Assembly: GCA_914767715.1 (NCBI GenBank)
Contig: OU612066.1
Span: forward strand, 21,984,283-22,048,282
Source: Membranipora membranacea
Taxonomy: Eukaryota > Bryozoa > Gymnolaemata > Cheilostomatida > Membraniporidae
DNA: 64,000 nucleotides
Reading direction: 5' to 3'
Shown here piece after piece: positions 35,826 through 48,304 of the stretch. Both the position numbers and the translations under genes were made by a program. Every line of letters starts with the position of its first letter. Position 1 is the stretch's first letter. Below the pieces are notes generated by a model, which was given only the letters and a program-made list of their open reading frames with translations, did not search any database and was not told the DNA's origin.

Positions 35826-35954
35826 GGGTGTTCTGAGACGTGTGGAAGGTGCTGTACGGGGACATGTCTTACAGCACTCAAGGCCTATAAAATATTGTTA
35901 TTGCTGCTGTAAGGCATGCCTCATACAGCACCTGCCACATATCTCAGAACACCC
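35826..35954. repeat. Long imperfect hairpin, copy B
   Basis: Same length (129 bases) and arms as 5191-5319. The two copies differ at only a few positions, such as GGGGACATG against GGAGAAATG in the left arm. Confidence 0.7.
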
Positions 35955-38900
35955 GACTGTTGGATTGGACTACGTACCTAAAACATGTCTTAGCAAACAC
36001 TGTGGTCTGCACCAACAAACCATCTACTATGATCTTTTCATGAAACTGGGTACTGCCCATACATACCTGGAATTTCTCTCTGTAATGCCTGAAGGGTGGT
36101 ATAGTCTCAAACATCTAACTAACGCTCTCTCAACTGGTTTCAGGCAAGAGATCAATAAATTCCTTCACTAATAAAGTAATAATGCCTTCTGCAATTGAGA
36201 GTTGTCCCCTCATTGATATTTTTGAGACAGTGACTCTCATACCACTCTGCCTGCAGGATAGCCTTGCGACATATACCTCAACAGTTCGCACATGCCCAGA
36301 GTGCTCTCATACAGGAAATTTCTGATCTGCCATTTTGGATCATGCAGACAACATTTAGATCTTCCCAACTTTCTTTTAAAATGTTTTCTTGTTTCAAACA
36401 AATCTCTATAAGTTTTATCAAAAATCAAAAAAGTGAGAAAATAAAAGTAGCTGCAACCAATGAACTTAACTTTTTTGCTACAGCTTTTGGTATTCAACTC
36501 TATTGGAGAGTTGACTGGAGAATTATTATCCATGCACCTCTGGACTTGGAGTTTTCCCTGCTGGGGGTGATTCATAGATACGATAGGTAGGTAGGTATCT
36601 GGAGTAACAAGCATGTTTACATTGCAAAAGCATGTAATGCTTGTAACTCTAGATGCCTGTGTCTGCTCACCAGAGTTCTTCAGAACAAGAACAACACCAT
36701 CCTCTCTCTAAAGCATACGATGAAATCACCGAAGACAGGGAAAACGCTACAATCAATGACCACCAGAGCAGCCGCCAGAGGTGAACCTAACTCTGTGGCC
36801 ACAAACAAAAGTATTTACCACGCTAGTTTCCTGCCTTGGACAATCCGTGAGATGAGAGGGCAGAAAACCGCCCAACCCTTAACAGCGCCATACTGTTAAA
36901 ACCACATTCCTGGTCTAAACCCTGGTCCTAACATTTAATTTTAGAGGCATCCCTAAACCGATTTCTTCGACAAATCAATAGGATGTGCTACCTCATCTGA
37001 GCCTGAGCCTACGGGCTGAATTAGTTGATCATGGACTTCGGTTGGCAAAGTATATATGTATGTTACTTTAGAATAGATGAAAATGAGGAGGTGATTTATT
37101 TTCCAATTATATAATTTATACCTCAGCTTTGTAGTGCCCTCTAACTCCTTGCCTAGGCTAAGTACACTAGACTTAGTTTTTAGTTGGTGAGGTAGGCCTA
37201 AAAAATAAACTAAATGTTGTGAGTGGTTAGTGTTCTGTAAAAGAATTCTATAAACTGTGATCCATTTAACGATTCTATTGCTTCTCTTGGCCTCACTCCT
37301 TATGATCATTAGACATAGACTAGAGGGTACATGTATATGTGGTACAGGTGGTCTTTCTGATAGGAGGAATGATGATGATGTTTTAAGAGATTTTTCCCAT
37401 AGTTTGTCCATTATTCAAAAACTCCACTTCAAGAGTAAGTGGCTGGGAAGATTTTGTCAAAAGTTGGTGTGACTGGCTGAAGGACTGGAAATAATTGGAA
37501 GACAAAAATGATATATGTTAACCATTTGCAATGATAGCGCATCTAATACACTGTGGTGTGTGTTCACTGAAGAGCACATTTGTCCTTACAGTTGATAAAT
37601 CCAACTCATCATTGTGTCCTATTGTACATTCATCCCTATAGTCGGATGATCTAGGGCGAAATGATGCACGTTGATCGCAGACACCGATATGATTGAGATT
37701 GAACATCACTTTCTTATTTCGCATAATATTGTGTTGAAAATGTTGAGAGACCACACTCGATTGTAGATCAAGGTTGATCTGATTTGCCTGCATTTAAGTT
37801 ATTCCCCTTCGGCTCGTGAGTCGGCTGTGGCTTGATATTCCAAATGCAGGTAAATTGGATCATATTTTATCTAAATGAACTGTTTTCCAAAGGATATTCC
37901 AGGTCAGTAAGCTCCTATTGGTATCTAGGCTGGGAATCATTGTGTTGTTGGGGTGACGGCTCCTGAATATCAGTCTGGAGTAATGGCTACCGTAGGATTT
38001 CTGCCTGTTAGTATAATACTTAAAACTCCCGAAGCTTCCAGTATCAGGAGAGATAACTCAAAATAAAAATAAACACCGGCAATAATGGAGATTAAATACT
38101 GTTTATTGCCATTCCCAATCCTGCTTGCCACTTATGAGGTTACCGAAATCCCTAAATTTATCTGCTCTAGGTACTATTTTAAGCCTGAATCACCCGAAAA
38201 ACATAGCGTTTTTACAAACTCAGGAGAGTCAACTGACCAGAAAACCATTTGATAATGCAATCAGTTCGCGAAGAGATTGCTTGTTGCCAAATACCAAGCT
38301 TTTGTGATGGTGTATGCTTATCATATCATAGATATTGTCCATCTTCATAATGCAATGATTTGTGCAATGTGAAATGGGCTAGGGGATTTATGTAGCTTTA
38401 TCCATGACACTCTTTTTTTCAGAAATCCAGAAGCTAAAGGATATCTGATATTGTGTGCAAGGCCGCCGTCTGACTTGTAGAGATTTTAAAAAACAGAAGC
38501 ATAGATTACGAAATTCATCATGACGACTTAACTCAAAATTATAAGGACGATCAGGGTAAAAGAAAGGTGTTTCGGCTCGTCGCGGAATCATTTCTAATCT
38601 CGGATTATAAGACAGCTCCAGTATGGATTATTCATCAAGATATTACAGTTATACTGCTGACTATAGGAGTATATGAATAGCAGATGTACTTAGTACCTGA
38701 TAAATCATGAGCTCTATATGACTCATGGATTATGTGGCTGCTCCTAGATGGATAATTCTTCAAGATATTTCAGCCGTATCGGAATAACAAGAGATAACAA
38801 TCCACTCAGACCTCTATGTCAGTACACCCGCACAGCTATGGTGAGTTTCGGCTTTGACCCCTAACACTTTCAATCCAAGATAGCTTATTTGGCTTTCCAT

Positions 38901-39163
38901 AATTTTTTGTATTGGAACAGTAAAACACATGCAAAAAATTGACTGATGCTGCAAAATGCAAATAACAGGGTACGCATCTAACCAATAATACATTGAAATA
39001 TTGGAAACAAAATTGTAATCAACACAGCCATGAAGATATGTATAATGGGACGACGCATTGAATATTCCATAAGAAAACTAGGCTACACAAAAACTGGACC
39101 ATGAACATAAAATAGCCTGTGAGCCAGTATGAGTGTAAACATAAATATATATATAGGGAGACA

Positions 39164-42100
39164 CTATGAGATAATCCTGCGTAGATTGTTTCTCACAAAA
39201 CTCTTTACAATCTTAAAACATTTGGTAACTCTTCTCTTTATACCATGCTGAACTCCGCGCGTAGCCGATATCTCAGTAGTAGACTGAGACTGTTTCTCAC
39301 AGACTCGTAATTTATCACTAGAAGTATCACACAGAATTTGAGAGCTTTCCTGCTGCACACATGTAGCTGGCTCAGGTTTTATTTCCTCATCAGTTTCGCA
39401 AATTGTTTCTCCTGATTCTGAAATAAGGTTAAAGTTTGCCCTCCTTCACTGCTATAGTATATTTGTTTATCGATTTCACTACCTCTGGTTCAAAGATTGA
39501 CAGGCCAAATCTATTGGTCATTGTTGAGTTCATGATTAAAGATTGGCAAAAGGACACATATTTTTGTTATCCTTCTTCCATGTGGCAGAAATTACCAGTT
39601 CTAATTAAATGTGTAAAAGTTTCTCACTCACCCTGAGGAACTGTAAGGGTATCAATCTGTTGCTCCTGTATTTTACTCTCCAACCCATCTTCAGAATATA
39701 CGATTTCAGCTCTGTAAAATAGAAGTTCACTAGTTAAAAATCACTGTGTTCATTTGTTGTGGGGGGACAGCTCATAATACTGATGTTTCCCCCTTTTCAT
39801 ATTTTGAACGTATATATTGTTCATAGGCATTAGTAATTGGCTGGTTGCTTCATAGTCATTATGATGAAAGTGAGGATAAATGGTATCACTGTTTACTACA
39901 GATCATTTTGTGTGGTCAGCTCGGAAGAAAATATCAAATAGGGAAAAAAATGTATCATAGCCTGGATTCTCTCATGAGAAAAGGCAACCGTAACATTATC
40001 ATGAGTGTTTTCCATTAAACTGCATTGATGCCTTTTATTATCTCGCAGTTTGATTGAAAGTGTGATTGGCACATTTACAATGTGCGGAATGTTTTGCAAA
40101 ATACTCATTAAAACTTACACGAAATGGTCTTTTGAGATGGTCTGGTAGAATAGTGTCGAGAGTGACATATCTTGATTTTCTAGCTGTGTCAATTCATTGG
40201 TGAACTCAAGGAGGCTTAGATTCAATGGCGTTTCTAATTCATTGTCGGGATAATCAAAGCCTTCATCGTGCAGAGATGACCTGTTCATCAAATCATTCTC
40301 CACGCTTTGCCAGATGGATGTATCAAATACTCCAGGTCTAGAAAATAGCATAGAAATAACCAAATTATATATATTGATCAAGAGCAGACAAGTCAGTTGT
40401 CTATTTGTTATCAGTTCCCAATTTGGGACATATTTCCATCGTGTCTTTTTGATTTTTGGATAGAGTTGACTTGGGTACATGTTAGGAGAGGTATGCCTAT
40501 AAGAGACAGCCAAATCACATCACTGATTGGACGCTTATTCAGCTCTAGTCTAAGTGCTCAGACTCCAAGCGCAGGGAGTTACTTGCGCACGCTATCAAAG
40601 TAGAGGGAGAGGAGTTTGATAGCGTGCGCAAGTAACTCCCTGTGCCTTGGAGTCTGAGCACTTAGACTAATTCAGCTCACATCATACTATGTTCAATATT
40701 AGTATGATATAAAGATAAAAATGCAAGCTTTTGCCCGAAAAAGCGATTTTTTAGGGGTATAACTATAAGTTGTCTTCTTATTGTGAAAGTAAAGCCAATC
40801 CTCAAACTTTTTATATCATATTATTTATTGACAACTGTCATATTCCTATTGGCTGGGGATAAAAGCTTTCACAGTTCTAGTCAGTTGCATGCAGCTTGCT
40901 AGTGCACTGATCTATCCGAATTTGGGTCTCAGCTGTAGTATGATATAAAGAAGAAAAAAATGAATACAAGTGACTAGTAGAACATTATTAAATACTCACC
41001 TCACATCATGTACCATATTTTGATCAGTCGGGATCTTCAATGACAAGACTTGATCATTAATTTCAAGAGAATCTTCTACTAAGTGATTGAGGATGTAGAT
41101 GAGCCGTGTAATAAATAATGTGTCTGTAGTGAACTCAGTGTCCAAGATGTCTGTGAGATCTGAGAATGTAAGAACTAATATGCTACACATCATAAATCGC
41201 TATTGATGTCCCATTTTTAGTTGGAGCTTCTCAATAAAAATTAGCAAGATATCTACATCTCTTGTCATACGGTTCGGTTCATTATTTTTCTATCCGGTTG
41301 GGTTTCCTCTGCAATCGCTCAATGAAGAGCTAAACCTCAAGTACTGTTCTATTTTCCAATGGTCGTATGGCTCATTGGATTCAATACGATTCCATTATTG
41401 CAATTGTGAAATGCTTCAGCATAGCAAAACTATTAACAAAGGCATAGTATTGGATAAATAACTCGCAAATAACAACATAACAAATAACAAAGTCCCTCAG
41501 ATAAGGATATTTACCATCAGAGAATTCACACATCTGATCTTCATCTCGGAAACCTCCCTCCTCAGACCCGTATCCTGCATCTGATTCTGAAATCAAACAT
41601 GTTTTGATAAGTTTCTAATATAATTGATTAGTAATCATATATGGTTGAAGTTTTTGTATCGATGGCAATAAACCATATCCTAGCAAGGGGTTAGAGACTC
41701 CTTGGTCTGAGCTTCTATCAATGTCTACATAACATCTGCTTTGGTATAGGATTTTGCCCCGCGTTGTAAACACCATGTTTAGAAAAGGTTCATTGACAAA
41801 ATCAGCTGCTTCAATGATTCGTATCATCATCACGACAATAATGTGTTTTTGAAATTTAGACTCACCTTTCTGGCTTTTGCAGATAACTGCATCCTCTAAA
41901 TCACTCACATCCTGCTGCTGGCTCTTGTGATCATCATCGTTATCACTCCACAACCTCGTGCTAACTACCTCACTACTACAATCATTGAAATGTGTGATAT
42001 GTTATTTAACTCTCACTGATAAAGTCACCTAGTAGTGTCACTACCGCTTGTACTACTTTCTCATTGTGGCGTTGTGCACTCAGAAGGCAGCGATTGCATC

Positions 42101-42416
42101 ATCTTTGATAGCGTAACGCTGCTGATGACACATCATCTTTGGTTAAAATCGGATGGATTTTATTGGAGTTCACAGACAGGGCATAAATATATCATTTTTT
42201 GATAAATGTGCGCTGGTGAATAATCTAAATAAGCTTTCCCCTAGGCCCTAACAAATCAATGCCAAATCCCAATATGATGAATAATTGTAAAACATTACAA
42301 AAGAGTTGAAAACTTGCCCACTATCAATCTGATAACAGCATTAATGAGAATAACACGTAAACTTACATGACATCTTCTTGATGATAATTATATTCATCAT
42401 AACAAGACATGGTCAT
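39164..42416 (-). pseudogene. Minus-strand gene family, paralogue B', one frameshift
   Basis: Exons in transcript order: 42416-42367, 41975-41866, 41586-41515, 41159-41000, 40337-40119, 39712-39632, 39417-39164. Two in-frame ATGs (42416 and 42410) are possible starts; D' has both and A' only the second. All junctions match A' and D', but exon 6 is 81 bases instead of 80. GAGCAAACAG replaces GAGCAACAG, shifting the frame into an immediate TGA. The predicted product would lose the basic C-terminal domain (IKRRVTKCFKIVKSF), which is still perfectly preserved in exon 7. Exon 4 is 24 bases shorter than in A', lacking PFSCDKQS. No known domain. Intron 4 holds a palindromic MITE. Confidence 0.7.
40537..40678. 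mobile_element. Palindromic MITE with 9-bp target-site duplication
   Basis: Element 40546-40669 (124 bases) is a near-perfect hairpin: arms 40546-40599 and 40615-40669 (TAGTCTAAGTGCTCAGACTC at the outer end) around a 15-base purine-rich loop. ATTCAGCTC flanks it on both sides (40537-40545 and 40670-40678). The homologous intron of A' (about 12090-12110) lacks it. An 8-10-bp duplication fits hAT, Merlin or Mutator-type transposition. Confidence 0.88.
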
Positions 42417-42440
42417 GAAGATATCACTTAGAGTTCTATT

Positions 42441-42553
42441 GAATTTACGGAGAATCACAGAAACACAGCTAGTTCAGTCGGTTGCTTATTTCTGATTGTT
42501 GCGCTCAGCATTCAGTCATCATTGTGCTAAATGTTGTGTCATGGCGTGTCTCC
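42441..42553 (-). promoter_or_regulatory. Conserved upstream block of B'
   Basis: The B' copy of the 113-base block described at 15821-15933, starting 24 bases upstream of the first B' ATG. Confidence 0.55.
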
Positions 42554-42559
42554 TTCAAC

Positions 42560-43400
42560 CTCACTTGTTGGCCATCATTACCAAAAACACATTCGAACTT
42601 GATTATAAGTTGTCTTCTCATTACGAATAAGATTGAAATAATTACAATCACTAAGTGTATAATTCATAGGAAAAGATCATGGTAGCAATGATGCAGTTTA
42701 TTGTGATGATGTTAACATACCTTTCCTAAATTCTGACCATTTTCATGGCGGAATTTCTCACCGACCCTATGAAGAAAAGCATAATTAAAGTTGATATCAA
42801 CTTTACACCGGTGAAATTCACAATAACACTATCACCTCTCTCAATGACTATTCCAGCTATATCGGTGAGAGTTAAAATATATTTTCCACATCGATTGCAT
42901 TTTGGCCTCTGTAATTACAACAATTTTGCTGTCTAGCTTATTTAATCATTTCCAGGCTAGTTGAATACTAATGATATGGCATATCTTAATTGTAGCTAGA
43001 AGATTCGGACATAAGTCATCATACAATACATGCATTTGAGAGTGATGAACATATTGTAATTCCACATTTTACCAAGGTATGGAGGTTTTACAATTCTGAG
43101 CACATTGTTGATGATTTCATTGAAATCAAATACTAATTTTCCATCATTACCGGTGAAGTCCCTGAAAACGAACCAAAGAATCTGCATATAAATATGGACG
43201 GTTCGCCAAGGAGAGGATAACCCTCGTCTGCATTTTATCAGCACATCATACAACACAACAAAGAGCTTACTCCTTGAATGAACAAAACTCAAAAAGCCCA
43301 AAAACAGTAATTTTTGTTCTGGTGCAATGTATTGATCTGGATTTGAATAACTCAATGTTAGATCAGTTATTCATCCTCATGTTATCTTCGATGGTCCCTA
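42560..43400. other. No gene recognised
   Basis: Sequence between the B' upstream block and the C18orf63-like remnant. Short open frames only. Further 5' exons of the C18orf63-like gene may lie here but I could not identify them. Confidence 0.4.
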
Positions 43401-43408
43401 TCTTTTAG

Positions 43409-46400
43409 CAATAAGAAAGGTCAGGTGTTTAGTATAAGTCATACTCTAACCACTTCTGGTGGTGGCGGACTCAAATCTTACAAAGATATGAAGCGATATT
43501 GGAAGAATACATACGGATACAGATTACCTGACTCTGATACGAACTTGCTCTACTATCAAATCAACTTCAAACTCATCGGAACCATATTATTTACGTATCC
43601 TTGCAATGATCACTGATTTTACTTGAGTTCACCTCAGCACAGTTGTCAGTGGGTTTGACAGGGCGAGAGGAAGCAGCTATATGATTCAAAGAAAAAAAAA
43701 ACATTTTTGTTTGAAATATCTTAGTATAGTTATAATTTTGGGTGGGTTGAGAACTTTCAGTTAGTTAGAAGATGCATAAGTCCTCCTGTCCTGGCCGCTG
43801 AAAACAGTTGATAGCAATTACTGTTTGAAGACTTGTTTCAAGAATGCGCTCTACTGTCTGGTTCAGAAATCAGCTTGGGAATTTAAAATGGAATTTCGTT
43901 GATTTCCTTAGCTTTGTTGTAACAGATATCCCTCCATTTTGGGTGAGACAGTCAGGTTATATCAGTCAGATAAAGGACAGACAGGCCCTGTGTGATACCT
44001 TCATCTCTGATATACGTACTCTGATGAAGTCTGTATGTGGTGTGAAGATATCTTTATCTTGTAATGCTCACAACGCTACTCCACAGCTGTATACAATACC
44101 AACAAACCATCCTGTGGGTATTTGTCATAGGACTGAAATATATTATTTGATACATATTTTTTTACTATTTTGACTGCAACTCAGTAATTAAGTTTGATCC
44201 CTTTAGGTTACACACTACGCGCAATAGTATACTGAATTTTGAAAAGAAATGGATTTGGATTAAAACACAAATTTAACTGTTAAATTCATCAGCTTTCATT
44301 GATGGTAAATGTCTTAACGCATTCATTGTGTGGGCTGATGTTATATCTGTTTATGAATATGGTGAGAATTTGAAATTAAAAACAGGGAAGTCTTAAATTA
44401 GAATGTCAGAAGATCCAATTCGACCCCTTGTACCAGACGCTAAACTAAATCTTCTTTCCTGTTGATGTTGTAGTTACCCAGTAGACCTAACACTGTACCA
44501 GTTGTGTGTAAGACAGGCAGTTCATCAGACACAAAACTCCAGCAGGATAAGCAATCAGCGGAGACGCACAAAGAGCAGATAACTTTTACTACCGGTGACT
44601 CGCTCAATCTGACTAAAGAAACCGTTGTTACTTTACCGGATAAAGATATCAAAGGTGACTTGCTAAATTCTTCATATGATAGTGCCTAGTTTTTTCTACA
44701 TGCCTGCTGCTACTTTCAAGCATTTCTACTTGAATGGCTTTTATTATTTCAGGTTCAAACTTTGACTCCTCAGGACCAGAAAAGATGAAGCCTCAGATCC
44801 CATCATTTCTGATGAAGCAGAGGATGAAGAGTAAGACCCTCACTAATGACCTCTCTGTGACCTCTGCTGTCGGCACTGCTTCTTCTAATCATAAACCAGG
44901 AGGAATAAATCTAAAATTCTAAGACAAACTCTCCACTAAGAATCCTGTCACTCTGCTGTTCAAGAACAATAACAGTAAGATAAAGTTGGTAATTTGGTTC
45001 AATTAAGTACGCATAATATAATGCCTTACATTGGAGAAACTCAATGTGTCCTATTTTACATTTCTCCCTACAATTGGTAGATCTAGGGCTACATGATACA
45101 CGCCGGTCGCTGATGCCGATATGATTGAGGTTGAAAACTTGATATTCCTTTTGTCCTGCTGAATATTGTGTTGACAATGTGGAGAGACAACACGGGAATG
45201 TTGATCAAGCTGTTGTTCCCATTCTGCTTGTGAGCCTACTGTGGCTCGAAGATCCCAATGCAGGTAAATTGGATCATGCTCTATATGGATTGCTTGTTGA
45301 ATGATGTTTCAGATCAGAATGCTCTTACTGGTATCTCGGCTGTGAAGCATTGTGGCGGTGGATATGGTACAGCAGGCTCGCTGCCTGTCAGTATCTAAAA
45401 ACCCCCAAGCTGTCGGTGTCAAGGAGACATATCCTGTATCCAAACACCAACACAGGTGAGTCTGATGCCTGTCTTAACAAGTTTGTCAAGACAGGCTAGT
45501 TTGACTGATGCCTACATCTTTGTTTGAATAATGTTAGTTTGATATGAGGCCTTTAGTTGCATTTTAAACGATGGTTATAATGTTCCCAGTAGCTCTCACA
45601 CAAGAATAGAATTTATTGAAGTAAATATATGCCGTCTCAACAGTTTTGAGGTGTAATCAAACACTTTGTTACCGTTTTATCAATGTTATACTATATAATA
45701 TGTTACCCCAATAAATCAGTATGCCGCTGCGGAAAGGGAGAAATTTAAGTAAAGTGTGATCCAATTTTCTTGCATTTAGAGTTGCCTCTATTTGAGTCTC
45801 CCATTTGCCGGCGGATCACAGGTAGTATGGGAACAATTGGAATGCAGACAAATTGGATGAAACTTGATATAGGAAGATTGTATGATGGTTTGCTGAACCT
45901 CAACTTTATATTTGATTGGATTTCAGGGCAGTAAAAGGATGAAGACAGCAGAAGACAGCTCTCGTGATTCATGCACTCAGTAATTATGTCTCTGTTAAAT
46001 ACAGGAACTGTAAGTGTTCTCAGGGGAGTCTTAGTAACTAAAAAATTGTTCACATGAAGTTTCAACTTGAAAATTAGAACGCTTTCATCTCGATGACTTT
46101 GAACAATTCGACCACCGAATATCACTTTCAAATCTTAAACCTTCAACATGATAATCTTCATTATCTGTTTTAATTTAATCAAGTTATCTTCCCTTGTTGT
46201 CTGGCCTGTAGTGTGAGTACAATAAATGACAAAATGATTAGAGCTTTATCTAATCAGAATCCTTTTCATACCATAACAGCAGTATGCTTGATAGTTTCCT
46301 CTCTGATAATTCAAGTTCAGCAACACATTCTCAGGAGTATATCCTTTCTCTTTCAGATATCCAAGGCTAGTAATGCCTGCCTAACTTCATGGCTCAAACA

Positions 46401-46482
46401 GCGAGGTGTGACGGTCAGAGCTAAAGATAAGAAACAAGATCTGATAAGTAAAGTCATGACAGCGCTTAATATAGAACAGTAA
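43409..46482 (+). pseudogene. C18orf63-like (DUF4708) gene remnant with SAP-like C-terminus
   Basis: Candidate exons: 43409-43594, 43926-44113, 44474-44654, 44753-44922 and beyond, and 46357-46482. The first encodes KKGQVFS...SYKDMKRYWKN.YGYRLP, ending at FT; the second restores Y-P at the splice. This matches my memory of the vertebrate C18orf63/DUF4708 domain (GYRLP, YFK-x-LG, FTYP, FLSDL). The second exon seems to carry one extra base in TTTTGGG (43937-43943). The fourth hits TAA at 44920 although coding-like sequence (KLSTKNPVTLLFKNN) continues. The last exon is a SAP-like helix pair (ACLTSWLKQRGV...KKQDLISKVMTAL) ending in TAA. The function of the family is unknown to me. Either a pseudogene or an assembly with errors. 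Confidence 0.5.
45040..45430. repeat. Four-copy conserved block, third copy
   Basis: Matches 8985-9440, with ATATGATTGAGGTTGAA and AATATTGTGTTGACAATGT kept. It lies between exons of the C18orf63-like remnant. Confidence 0.6.
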
Positions 46483-46499
46483 GACGATATTACACTTAC

Positions 46500-48300
46500 C
46501 ACTCTGTAAGTATGTATCTCCATGAACAGGCCGCTATAGTTGTAAGTAGCAAGGTGTGATACGGTAATGTACTTACATACTTAGTGTATGTTCACATGTC
46601 TGAGAAAATGATGTACTTACATAGTGTGAGTTAAGCTCGTTTATCAAGTTTCAATTTATTATTATCTGCAAACAGACCGGCTGTACACAGGCTTAGACAT
46701 ATATTTTCTTATCAGATGACTGTTACTTTCCAAGACAAAGCAATCAGAGATCCTCTGTTCATTCAATAATTTTTCTACCTTCATACTGTAACTACGCCAT
46801 ACTATATTCTATCTCATTCATGAATTTGGTTTGTGGCTGTTGTTTTTTTACCTCACATCCCTCGTAAACCGTAGATCCCTTTTTATTGTTAAAATCTCTT
46901 TCTCACGAGTAGATGTCTCAAGATTATGTTGTGTTTTGTTAATATTAAACAGTAAAGTTAATTTATTAACATTAAACACAATTTTAGTAAAATTTTGCGG
47001 AGAAGGTTTAAAACGGTTTGAATGGTCAGAGTGTGGTGATTAGTCTTCTCACCTAATGATTGTTAGCCACCTGCGGTAAACGTAGTGGAGGTGTTTGTGA
47101 TTATGTCTTTATTAATCCAAGTTTGATCACGAAGCTGGGGGAGATATTCCATCTCTGGTTTTATTCAATGCCAATACTTGTATATAATTAAGCTGCAATA
47201 TGTAAAGTTGTCATCTTCTGGAAAATGAGAAGACAATCCTTGTTTACCCATATTGGCGCTGAAAATAAAAAGGATTAAGCTATATCAATTTACATCCCCA
47301 ATTCTGTTCTTTTGCTATTTTAAATCCTGAATGCCAATTATATTGCTCCTGAAGATCCCTTATTTTATCCACTCTAGGTACCGTTTTCCAGTATCACCTA
47401 GAAGACGTAGAATAATAGCAAACTTAGGATAGTCAGCTGACTAGAATACTATTGTATAGTGCAACCATGAAGATGGTTTGAATTGCTAAATAGCCAACTT
47501 TGGTAATTGTGTATGCTTATCATATCATAGGCGATTCATGTAGCAGTTATCATTAATAGAAATGTCTAGCACTAAACTACTCCCTTCTTTTTAGAAAATA
47601 GAAAGAAAGGATTATCTACTATTACATGCGGAGCCTTTGTCTATCCTGCAGGGATTTTGACATCAGAAGCACAGATTGCGGGATGCATCCGATTAAACTC
47701 TAAATTATACGAACTATCAGGATAAACAAGCTGTTTGAGCTCATTCTGGAATAATTTCTACCCTCGGATTATACAATTATACAACACCTCCAGCTCCAGT
47801 ATGGATTATTCATCAATATACTTCAGTTATAGTGCTGGTAAGGATTATATGAATATCAGATGAACTTAGTACAACATAAATCATGATCATTACAGATAGT
47901 ACTCTTGGATTATGCATCAGCTCCGGGTATCGATTATTACACAAGACACTTCACAGCTATATCAGCATAACATCAGATAACTCAACTCAGAACTTGCTTG
48001 CTCAGATATGGTGAGTTTATTTACTTTACGTAAAAACAATACAAGACAATGTAATTCGCTTTCCATGATTTTTATTGGAACAGTAAAACAAGTGCAACAA
48101 AATGACTGAGGCTGTAAAATACAAATTGCAGGTTACCTTCTGGTCAACACTGCACTGTCATAAAAAAATACCTCCAATCACCGTAGCTATGAGGGTATAA
48201 TGGGAAGTCCGAATGATAACTGCACAGAAACTAGCCCTGCGTGTACAAAAAATAAACTGCGCACCAGTATCAGTGCAAGTATATAACCCATATATGAAAA
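46500..48300. other. Diverged copy of the flank preceding the minus-strand genes
   Basis: No intact gene. From about 47340 it aligns loosely with 9560-10270 and 38120-38845 (for example CTCTAGGTACCGTTTT and the donor-like TATGGTGAGTTT at about 48007), showing that D' sits in an older copy of the same duplication unit. Confidence 0.5.
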
Positions 48301-48304
48301 ACCG

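Larger units (their letters stand above)
34526..39160 (+). repeat. Unit B 3' flank, colinear with unit A 3889-10580
   Basis: Close similarity to A throughout, apart from the LINE present only in A. Contains the B copies of the interrupted frame (about 35473-36174), the hairpin (35826-35954), the possible LINE tail (about 36600-36895) and the four-copy block (about 37555-37995). No intact gene was recognised in it. Confidence 0.85.

Noticed and set aside
36953-37411. 152-codon minus-strand ORF in unit B flank (and its A counterpart)
   Set aside because: No recognisable domain, no conserved splice sites; its length is explained by low stop density in one frame of AT-rich duplicated DNA.
40546-40669. 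microRNA precursor
   Set aside because: The hairpin is too perfect and too long, has an exact 9-bp flanking duplication and an empty site in the paralogue, so a MITE is simpler.
43425-43616. PAZ (Argonaute/Piwi) domain fragment
   Set aside because: The YWKNTYGYRLP stretch first looked PAZ-like, but the following F-x-YP and next exon fit DUF4708/C18orf63 better.
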